Shown here one piece after another: positions 1-6,406 of a stretch of DNA of 9,207 nt; position 1 is the first letter of the stretch; each line of letters begins with the position of its first letter. Below the pieces are notes generated by a model. That model saw nothing but the letters and a program-made list of their open reading frames with translations, had not been told where the DNA came from and did no database searches. Source of the DNA: Pseudomonadota bacterium (GTDB lineage Bacteria > Cyanobacteriota > Vampirovibrionia > LMEP-6097); assembly GCA_009924885.1 (NCBI GenBank), contig RFQS01000082.1, forward strand, positions 1 to 9,207, given 5' to 3'. A program made the translations under genes and the position numbers.

Positions 1-10
1 GGTTATATTT

Positions 11-75
11 GCTCATTGTTTTAGGTTACTTTTTGCTATTGAAACCTATATACAATGAGCTTTTTCTTCTTAATT
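11..75 (+). terminator. Rho-independent terminator of a rightward gene outside the window
   Basis: Bases 11-19 (gctcattgt) pair perfectly with 52-60 (acaatgagc). The stem continues inward with taggtt (22-27) against aaccta (43-48) after a small internal bulge, closing on a 15-base loop. The stem is followed on the plus strand directly by a T-rich tract at 61-75 (five Ts, then tcttcttaattt). That order makes it a terminator for plus-strand transcription, so a gene should end just left of the window. On the minus strand the stem is preceded by the A-rich tract and followed by mixed sequence, so it is a poor terminator for the methylase gene. The plus-strand orientation suggests that the DNA left of about position 80 belongs to a different locus. 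Confidence 0.7.
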
Positions 76-85
76 TAACTTCAGG

Positions 86-1546
86 CTAGATTCTAGGATC
101 TAATCTACCATCTAATCTAGCGTAGGTGCTGACTAAAATCTGTAAAATCCCCATCGGGAATGCTCCAGAGCCGCAAGCTGGGTCAATGATTTTTAAATTA
201 TCTAAAGCCTCAATTAAACGAGCTTTATAAGGATTTAACTTAGCTCTATCATTCTTATAATCAAACTCATGTTCTTTTTTATCTAATAGTAAATTTAAAA
301 TCTTTTCTTTTCTGTTATCTTCTCCGAGTTTCTCAGCAAGATAAAGCCTAAGACTCTCTCTGCACATATAATCTACGATTTCACGAGGCGTATAGAAAGC
401 ACCTTTAGCTTTTCTAGCCTGCTCCCCCGTCTCATTAGACTGCTCAGCGAGAAGATTTTCGAAGATACGCCCTAACATCTCTGGGTCTATAGCTACCTGC
501 TGGAAATCACTACTACTCTCATCAGTAGTGAAATTATACTTATCTAAAAAATCATAGAAAAAGTCTATAAAATAATCATCAGGAAAAAATACTTTTTTCT
601 CCCTGTAGTAATCATGCTTTCTCGGCTCGAATAAGCCACCATTTAAAAAAGGGGTCTTGCGATCTAAATTGTTTCTCTCATTCTGCGGGGTATTTAAAAT
701 ATCGAAGAATAGCACTTCTAGTTTTTTATTATAAAACTCAGTAGCAGAAAGGTTTTTAGCATCAAAATAATTAAATTCTTCTGCGATAATATTTTTCTTT
801 CTTAAGAACCAACAAAAAATAATACGTCCTATTAATCTAGTAGTAAACTGTTTAGCTGCCTGTTCATCTAAAATTTTATGACTTAGTAAATGCTGTACTT
901 CTCTAGTAAATAATTCTGCGATATTACGGTAAAACTCTTTATTTAAAGGATGTATATCGAAACTATCCCAGAGTATTTGATGTAAAGTCTTTTTATTAGC
1001 ATCCTCTGGGCTCTTATACCATTTTTCAAAGATTTGCTTCTGAGTATTAGTAAGAGCTTTATGTAATTCTAAAGTCCTGATTTTATAATTACTGCTAAGT
1101 GCGATAATAAGCCGATCAGCTTTATCTGGCACTATAAAATCTATACCTAAGTTCTCATCAGCGTATAAAAGCTCATCATCTTCATAATTAGAGGTAACAC
1201 GATGCACTAAATTAGAAATAGTTCTACGATTGCTTTTCTTAGCCCAGAAAAGTTTAAAATCTATATTACGCTCATTCTCTTTAGCTAATTGATAGTAGGC
1301 TTTTCTATCGCTGTATTTAGGTGCTTTATGCGTCCACGCATCATTATCTCGTTTCTGTAAGACTTTATCTGAAATAAGTAATTCTGTCCTATTTATCTCA
1401 TCTGGTATTTTTAATAACGCTACTAATCTTTCTGCGATTAACTGACAGGTTTCAAAGGTTTTAATTTCAGCAGCCTCTTTCAGACTAATATCTATACTCG
1501 CAAATATTTCTTGAATGCTGATATTATTATTTATTTTGCTTAGCAT
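86..1546 (-). CDS. Truncated Eco57I/PglX-like N6-adenine DNA methyltransferase (N-terminal part only)
   Basis: This is the N-terminal region of a large type IIG/PglX-like adenine methylase, which would transfer a methyl group from S-adenosylmethionine to adenine in DNA as the modification arm of a restriction or BREX/DISARM-like system. Visible family marks are TPFLNGGLFEP (298-308), IDPEMLGRIFENLL (353-366), the KGAFYTPREIVDYM block (381-394) and the SAM-binding motif I DPACGSGAFPMGIL (455-468). The protein stops 18 residues after motif I, at 486 aa, whereas family members usually run near or beyond 1000 aa. The catalytic NPPY motif and the target-recognition part are missing, and no frame between 88 and 1 continues them. 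Methylation by this fragment alone is not expected. The start ATG lies inside the end of the helicase gene (20-bp overlap) with no Shine-Dalgarno, implying translational coupling. It could be a pseudogene; a structural role for the remaining N-terminal domain is possible but unproven. Confidence 0.85.
   Translation of the reverse strand: MLSKINNNISIQEIFASIDISLKEAAEIKTFETCQLIAERLVALLKIPDEINRTELLISDKVLQKRDNDAWTHKAPKYSDRKAYYQLAKENERNIDFKLFWAKKSNRRTISNLVHRVTSNYEDDELLYADENLGIDFIVPDKADRLIIALSSNYKIRTLELHKALTNTQKQIFEKWYKSPEDANKKTLHQILWDSFDIHPLNKEFYRNIAELFTREVQHLLSHKILDEQAAKQFTTRLIGRIIFCWFLRKKNIIAEEFNYFDAKNLSATEFYNKKLEVLFFDILNTPQNERNNLDRKTPFLNGGLFEPRKHDYYREKKVFFPDDYFIDFFYDFLDKYNFTTDESSSDFQQVAIDPEMLGRIFENLLAEQSNETGEQARKAKGAFYTPREIVDYMCRESLRLYLAEKLGEDNRKEKILNLLLDKKEHEFDYKNDRAKLNPYKARLIEALDNLKIIDPACGSGAFPMGILQILVSTYARLDGRLDPRI
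98..118. repeat. Two 9-bp direct repeats, 12-bp period, at the methylase 3' end
   Basis: The plus strand reads atctaatct (98-106), acc, then atctaatct again (110-118). In the methylase frame this gives the repeated peptide RLDGRLDP immediately before the TAG stop at 86-88. It sits where recognisable methylase sequence ends and may mark a slippage or end-joining scar. It is too short to be a mobile-element end on its own. Confidence 0.6.
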
Positions 1547-4500
1547 AGAAAAGGATAGGAATTATTTTATCGGGTTGAATGGTCTCTCTTTTATCATAGC
1601 TTGATTCACGGGCTATTTTAAGCAGTTTATCTAGCTCATTATAAAAAGCTTTATTATCTCGCTGTAATTTAAGAACCTGCCTTAATAAACTAGACAGCTC
1701 TTTTTTAATCAAATGATTAGTAGTTTTAAAAGCTTCTTTTACTGTCTTTAAGTCTTCCTCACTATAATGCAGCCTAATCATTAATTTTAAAATCTCCTGC
1801 TCTTGACCTTTAAATGGTAAGCTCTCCGTTTCTGAGCTTAAGAGATAGTGTTTTCGCTCGCTGGCTATGTCCTTTAGCTCTTTTCGATTAAGGCTTATTT
1901 TATCTAAATCTCTCTCTGATTCTTCTTTAGTTGTTCTTAAATAGTGCAGTGCCTCAAGATTATTCATTAATCCAATTTCTTCATAATTTCTATTCATCTT
2001 TAGAAAGCCTTTACTAATCAGCTTATCCTTGTGTAGCAGTTTACTAAAAACTATTAGTTCTGCTGTTTTATTAATCTCTTTCTTTGGCATTAAAGCCCAT
2101 TTACCATTAGCTATACCATAAATAAGTTTTTTATACTCTTCATCTTCCTCTTTATGAAAGCGTTTTAGATCTATAATAAATTCATCCTCAGCTAAAAGAA
2201 AGTCAGCAGCTTTTTCACTCTGTAGCATCGCCTCTATTCTCGCTTTCTCATCATTACTATAAATATTTTCTAATGTCTCCGTGTATTCTACGGGATTAGC
2301 CACTTCACCTAATACAGACTGGTCATTGCCGATGGTTTGATTGATGATATTAATTTTACCTTCTAATCGTTTTACTAATTTCAGATAGGCTTCTATATTC
2401 CTTTCTGGGTGCATGTTATAGATAAAAACCTCGTCATATTTAGAGCCTAAGCGATTTACTCTACCATTACGCTGAATCATCCTTACAGGGTTCCAGTGTA
2501 GATCATAATTAATGATAATTCCTGCATCCTGCAAATTCTGACCCTCTGAAAGAATGTCAGTAGAAAATAGATACTTCAATTCTTTTTCCTCGTCTCTAAA
2601 TGCATGATTTTTAGACTGAGGCGAAAATCTACTAGCAAGTGACTCCGCCTCACTTCTATTACGAGAGGACAGAAAAGCTATTTCATGAGATTTAATATTA
2701 TTTAATTCTCCATAATTTACTTTAGCCTCTATTACTTCTCGAAGGTATTCTATAGTATCTGCGAAATATGAAAAGATTAAAACCTTTTCAGAGCCTAGTT
2801 CTTGGAATTTTTTAATTAAGGCTGTGATTTTAGAATCATCTTTTTCTAAAATATCTAGAATTTTAGATATTACTTCTATTAATTCAAATTCTTTTTCTAT
2901 ATCCTCTTTTAAAGCACTAATCCTGTATCTATGAGGGTCTATAGTATCTAATATACTTTCAGAGATTTCATAATCCTCATAAGTACTTTCATCACTGTTA
3001 TTTAGAAGATCAAAATAGAGATCAGAATTTTTCAGTGAAACTATATGATTATTATCAATTCCTTCTTTGAATATTAATAACTTTTCTTTATAGTGCTTGA
3101 TAGAGTTTTGAATTGCTCTTATTGAAGATTCTAGACGCTTTAAAAACATGGTTCTAAATATTCCGTAGATTCCTCTCTGCTGCTGTAATTCACGGCTTTC
3201 ATCACCACTGAGCTTCATTTCTTTAATTTGCGCTGGGGTTTTACCATAGTATTTAGTTTGGTAAATTTTCCATCTGTATGGTACGAAGCCTAAAAGTAAA
3301 ATTAATTGAAAAATAAAATGTGTAGGTGCTAAATCCTGTAAGCTTTCTAGACTTTTTTCTCGAATTAAAAGATCTAATTGATCTAAAGGGTGCTTCAAAA
3401 GTTCACACTTTTCTATGATTTCATCAGTATCTTTTCTATAAATATCACTCAATGCTATTCTCTGACTGGTTATTTCAAGTATCTGCTTATTTAACTCTAC
3501 AGGTGTTTTATAAGCAAGGTTTGCTGGTAAAGATTTAGGAAAACCTTTTAATTCACCATTAATCATCAATTTCCCATATTCTTTTTCAATTCCCTGCCTA
3601 GTTCTTCTTACAACTACCTCCCTGATTACTTTACTCATGACACTTTTAATTTCTGAGTAGTCTATTTTTTCGGGTTCATCTTTAGTAATGCACTTCTTTA
3701 TTTTCTTCTGTAGATCCTCTACTGCTGATACGAAATCTTTAGTAATGCTATTTCCAGTCTCACTATCTATAATATTTATATAAATAGAACTGGTATCCCC
3801 TCTAGTCCCTAAAAGGATTTGGTTAGTAATATCCTGTAATTCATTATTAATAGGGGTAGCTGTAAGTAAAAGTACATGTGCTTTTTTATTATTTCTAATC
3901 CATTCAAGTAATTTCTGATACCTCGCTCCATTAGTCTTTCTAAGATTATGAGACTCATCTATGACGAATAGAGAGACTTCTGCGATATTATCTAAACGCA
4001 TCTCTGCTTCTATTTCATTTAAATTCTGAAGAGTAATAATGCTCTGTATTTGCAGACATTGTTTAAGAGTTTCTTTGCCCCACTGTTCTTTTAAAGATTT
4101 CGGTGCGACTATTACTACTCTTTTACGTCCATCGGGGCTATTAATATATTCTTGAATAACACCTATCGCAGTGATGGTTTTACCTAAACCTACTGAGTCT
4201 GATAACATAGCGGTTCGATGTTTTTTTAATTTTCTGAGAAGCTGTTGTATATTTTTTTTCTGAAATTCGAGAAGCTCATAAGCAGCATTTTTAGAATCTG
4301 AAATCGGTTCATCTTCTAGCTCTTCTTGATACAGTTCATAGAGTGTTTTAATATAAGTCTCATAGGGACTGAAAAGTACATCACCAACGGGAGACTGTTC
4401 TAGAAGCTCAGTGAAGCGTCCAGTCCAATTCTCTGTTTTTTCATCTTCCCATAATTCATTAAACCAGAATAGATGACCTGTTTCTTGTGCTTGGTTTTTC

Positions 4501-5003
4501 GGTGCGTATAGCACCACTCGCTCATCTGCTTCTAGTGCGTTTAATTCTGTATTAGAGTTCAAGCCATTACCTGTAAAGTTAGATGAACCTATAATACCTA
4601 TAGCTTTCGAGGATTCAAAATTACCGAATATATAAGATTTAGCATGTAGAAAAGACTGCCTATAAACTCTTACTTCTAAGATATCTTTCTCAATTAATTC
4701 TTTAATAGCCTTAATGCTGCTTATGAGTTCTTTATCTGGACTTAAGGCTTCAAGATCTTGAAAAATGTCTCTATCAGGGTAATCTGGCTCAGGTCTATTT
4801 AACTTATGCCTAGGAATCAATAACTCACGTCCTATTAAGAGTCGTATTTTTTTATAACTTTTAAAACTATCTAAAAATTCTTTAATGCCATGTATATCCC
4901 AATAGCCAGTCGCTATAGATATTTCATTATATTCACTTACTAACTGCTTTAAAACATCAGCTAGAATTTTTCTTTTATTATCAATAATTTTAGGTAGGCT
5001 CAT
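1527..5003 (-). CDS. PLD-nuclease/SNF2-family helicase fusion, restriction-like defence protein
   Basis: This 1158-aa protein joins an N-terminal phospholipase D-type nuclease domain to a superfamily 2 (SNF2-like) helicase and is predicted to be cytoplasmic. The PLD domain (about 1-180) shows HAK at 120-122 and GSSNFTGNG at 139-147. There is only one such half-site, so an active site would need a dimer, and the Asp of the classical HKD spacing is not present. The helicase part shows Walker A GLGKT (272-276), DESH (349-352), TATP (381-384), a motif V-like STDILSEGQNL (814-824) and motif VI QRNGRVNRLG (844-853). About 350 residues, largely helical in character, separate lobes 1 and 2 (roughly 385-735). 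A helical tail follows 870. The ATG is preceded by GGAG at a 7-base spacing. The gene leads an operon with the methylase fragment. The pairing resembles helicase plus PglX/DrmMI-type methylase in DISARM and BREX; family membership is inferred from motifs only. Confidence 0.88.
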   Translation of the reverse strand: MSLPKIIDNKRKILADVLKQLVSEYNEISIATGYWDIHGIKEFLDSFKSYKKIRLLIGRELLIPRHKLNRPEPDYPDRDIFQDLEALSPDKELISSIKAIKELIEKDILEVRVYRQSFLHAKSYIFGNFESSKAIGIIGSSNFTGNGLNSNTELNALEADERVVLYAPKNQAQETGHLFWFNELWEDEKTENWTGRFTELLEQSPVGDVLFSPYETYIKTLYELYQEELEDEPISDSKNAAYELLEFQKKNIQQLLRKLKKHRTAMLSDSVGLGKTITAIGVIQEYINSPDGRKRVVIVAPKSLKEQWGKETLKQCLQIQSIITLQNLNEIEAEMRLDNIAEVSLFVIDESHNLRKTNGARYQKLLEWIRNNKKAHVLLLTATPINNELQDITNQILLGTRGDTSSIYINIIDSETGNSITKDFVSAVEDLQKKIKKCITKDEPEKIDYSEIKSVMSKVIREVVVRRTRQGIEKEYGKLMINGELKGFPKSLPANLAYKTPVELNKQILEITSQRIALSDIYRKDTDEIIEKCELLKHPLDQLDLLIREKSLESLQDLAPTHFIFQLILLLGFVPYRWKIYQTKYYGKTPAQIKEMKLSGDESRELQQQRGIYGIFRTMFLKRLESSIRAIQNSIKHYKEKLLIFKEGIDNNHIVSLKNSDLYFDLLNNSDESTYEDYEISESILDTIDPHRYRISALKEDIEKEFELIEVISKILDILEKDDSKITALIKKFQELGSEKVLIFSYFADTIEYLREVIEAKVNYGELNNIKSHEIAFLSSRNRSEAESLASRFSPQSKNHAFRDEEKELKYLFSTDILSEGQNLQDAGIIINYDLHWNPVRMIQRNGRVNRLGSKYDEVFIYNMHPERNIEAYLKLVKRLEGKINIINQTIGNDQSVLGEVANPVEYTETLENIYSNDEKARIEAMLQSEKAADFLLAEDEFIIDLKRFHKEEDEEYKKLIYGIANGKWALMPKKEINKTAELIVFSKLLHKDKLISKGFLKMNRNYEEIGLMNNLEALHYLRTTKEESERDLDKISLNRKELKDIASERKHYLLSSETESLPFKGQEQEILKLMIRLHYSEEDLKTVKEAFKTTNHLIKKELSSLLRQVLKLQRDNKAFYNELDKLLKIARESSYDKRETIQPDKIIPILFYAKQNK

Positions 5004-5010
5004 AAATTAG

Positions 5011-5014
5011 CTCC
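5011..5014 (-). promoter_or_regulatory. Shine-Dalgarno site of the helicase gene
   Basis: The minus strand reads ggtggag, then ctaattt, then ATG. The GGAG core is 7 bases before the start and fixes 5003 as the initiation site. It is the only convincing ribosome binding site in the window; the other starts lack one. Confidence 0.75.
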
Positions 5015-5039
5015 ACCAAAAATCATAATCTAAATTAGA

Positions 5040-5121
5040 CTGAGATGATTTTAATATAGTGTTTTACGCTGTAGAAATTCAGAAACCTTAATAATGGTAT
5101 TAATTCTATATTTCATCTCAG
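5040..5121. repeat. Imperfect inverted repeat in the divergent control region
   Basis: Bases ctgagatga (5040-5048) and tcatctcag (5113-5121) are a perfect 9-bp inverted repeat. After a 5-base versus 1-base offset, atatag (5054-5059) pairs with ctatat (5106-5111). A short inner hairpin, ttaata/tattaa (5088-5093 and 5098-5103), sits in the loop. The region lies upstream of the helicase start, so it may form a structure in helicase 5' DNA or bind a regulator. The hexamer TGAGAT of this repeat recurs at 5149-5154 inside the neighbouring palindrome. No strong -35/-10 pair for the helicase was found; TATATT (minus strand, 5053-5058) is the best but weak -10. Confidence 0.55.
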
Positions 5122-5123
5122 AA

Positions 5124-5164
5124 TTTTTACTAAATTTCAAGTTCAACTTGAGATTTAGTAAAAA
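5124..5164. repeat. 41-bp near-perfect palindrome, candidate operator
   Basis: The palindrome is centred on C5144. Nineteen of 20 position pairs are complementary; only T5136/G5152 fails, and that pair would be a wobble in RNA. The outer arms are tttttactaaat (5124-5135) and atttagtaaaaa (5153-5164); the inner arms are tcaagtt (5137-5143) and aacttga (5145-5151). The right half covers the likely -35 element of the ATPase gene promoter, so a dimeric regulator bound here could repress or activate it, and perhaps the divergent defence operon too. There is no U-tract after the hairpin on either strand, so it does not look like a terminator. It could also be a recombination site or a remnant of a small repeat element. 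Confidence 0.8.
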
Positions 5165-5178
5165 CAATGTGGCATAAT
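5148..5178 (+). promoter_or_regulatory. Candidate promoter of the AAA_14/DUF4143 ATPase gene
   Basis: TTGAGA (5148-5153), a 19-base spacer and CATAAT (5173-5178) preceded by TGG, giving an extended -10, form a plausible sigma-70-type promoter. Transcription would begin near 5185, leaving a leader of only about 13 bases. No Shine-Dalgarno is seen before the ATG at 5198. The -35 element lies inside the 41-bp palindrome, consistent with operator control (inference). The spacer is slightly long. Confidence 0.45.
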
Positions 5179-5197
5179 TTAAATATTCACATAATCT

Positions 5198-6406
5198 ATG
5201 CTAAAACGCAGCATTAGTAAAAGTATTTTAAAACTAGCTAAGAAGTATCCAGTACTTACGCTAACTGGTCCTAGGCAGTCTGGTAAGACCACTTTGCTGA
5301 GAAATTTATTTCCAGATTATACTTACGTAAATTTAGAAAATCTTAGAGAATTAAATTTTGCAAGCCAAGATCCAGAAGGCTTTTTGGCGAGATATTCAGA
5401 TGGAGTGATTATTGATGAAATTCAAAACGCTCCTCATTTAACATCATATATTCAAGTCATAGTCGATGAGAGAAAAAAAGATGCGATGTTTATACTTACT
5501 AGCAGCCAAAATTTTTCTTTAATAGAGTCAGTGAATCAATCTTTAGCTGGTAGGACAGCTATTTTTGAGTTATTACCTTTTAGTTATGAGGAAATAAAAG
5601 ATTCTAAATATCATAAAGAATTTAAAGCTAAGACTAGTAAAAAGCAAATAGCCTCTGTAAATGAGAAATTAAATATTGATAAGCTGATGTTTAAAGGCTT
5701 TTATCCGAGAATCTACGATAAAAATATCCCAGCTTCTGATTTTTATGCAGACTATATAAAGACTTATGTAGAAAGGGATTTAAGACAGCTTAAAGCTATT
5801 CATAATCTTAGTAGTTTTAAAAAATTTCTAGGACTCTGTGCCGCTAGAATAGGACAGCCTTTAAATTTAACTAATATCTCTTCTGATTTAGGAATATCAT
5901 CTACGACTTTAAAAGAGTGGCTGAGTGTCTTAGAGGCGAGCTACATCATTTATCTCTTGCAGCCTTTTAGTTTGAATATTAATAAACAACTCACTAAATC
6001 ACCGAAGCTCTATTTTATTGATACGGGTTTACTGATTTATCTTTTAAATATTAATAGACCAGAAGAGTTATTCATGCACAGTTTAAGGGGTAATGTTTTT
6101 GAGAATTTGATAGTCATAGAAATTTTAAAAAGGAATCTAAATCAGCATTTAAGACCAAATATTTTTTTCTACAAAGATCGCCAGCATGAAATAGATCTGA
6201 TTTATAAAACAAAAAAAGAGGGCTATGCTGCTCTAGAAATCAAGTCAGCGAGTACCTACATTAATGAGTTTCAGCATAGTCTTCAGTATCTAAAAAAGAT
6301 TTTAGGTGAGGAACTCACTAGAGAAGAGCTGATCTATACTGGTACAGAGACTTATCAGTTAAAGGAATTAAGGATTAATAATATAGAGAGCCTAGAAGTT
6401 GTCTAA
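5198..6406 (+). CDS. AAA_14-DUF4143 family ATPase with PD-(D/E)XK-like C-terminus
   Basis: This 402-aa, apparently full-length protein belongs to the common prokaryotic AAA_14 plus DUF4143 group, whose cellular role is not settled. Walker A is GPRQSGKT (24-31) and Walker B VIIDE (70-74). TSSQ (101-104) looks like sensor 1, and SLAGRT (115-120) carries a likely arginine finger. FKGFYPRIYD (165-174) and YIKTYVERDL (186-195) are typical of the family. A winged-helix-like stretch spans about 203-260. The C-terminal part has E302, D333 (HEIDLIY) and EIK (347-349), the spacing of a PD-(D/E)XK nuclease-like fold often seen in DUF4143. No signal peptide or membrane segment is visible. It is transcribed away from the helicase operon across a palindromic region, and its stop overlaps the stop of the convergent gene by 3 bases. 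Membership in the neighbouring defence island is inference. Confidence 0.88.
   Translation: MLKRSISKSILKLAKKYPVLTLTGPRQSGKTTLLRNLFPDYTYVNLENLRELNFASQDPEGFLARYSDGVIIDEIQNAPHLTSYIQVIVDERKKDAMFILTSSQNFSLIESVNQSLAGRTAIFELLPFSYEEIKDSKYHKEFKAKTSKKQIASVNEKLNIDKLMFKGFYPRIYDKNIPASDFYADYIKTYVERDLRQLKAIHNLSSFKKFLGLCAARIGQPLNLTNISSDLGISSTTLKEWLSVLEASYIIYLLQPFSLNINKQLTKSPKLYFIDTGLLIYLLNINRPEELFMHSLRGNVFENLIVIEILKRNLNQHLRPNIFFYKDRQHEIDLIYKTKKEGYAALEIKSASTYINEFQHSLQYLKKILGEELTREELIYTGTETYQLKELRINNIESLEVV

Noticed and set aside
1..88. Readthrough or frameshift continuation of the methylase
   Set aside because: Reading past the TAG gives about 20 residues before the next stop, with no NPPY or other methylase motif, and the other two frames stop within a few codons. 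The 3' part is absent rather than shifted.
98..118. The 12-bp-period repeat as a CRISPR array or insertion-sequence end
   Set aside because: There are only two 9-bp copies with a 3-bp spacer, inside a coding frame.
5004..5060. A firm promoter for the helicase operon
   Set aside because: TATATT and TATGAT occur on the minus strand, but neither has a -35 partner at an acceptable distance, and the second overlaps the ribosome binding region.
5124..5164. The 41-bp palindrome as a transcription terminator
   Set aside because: It lies between divergent genes, and neither strand has a U-tract after the stem.
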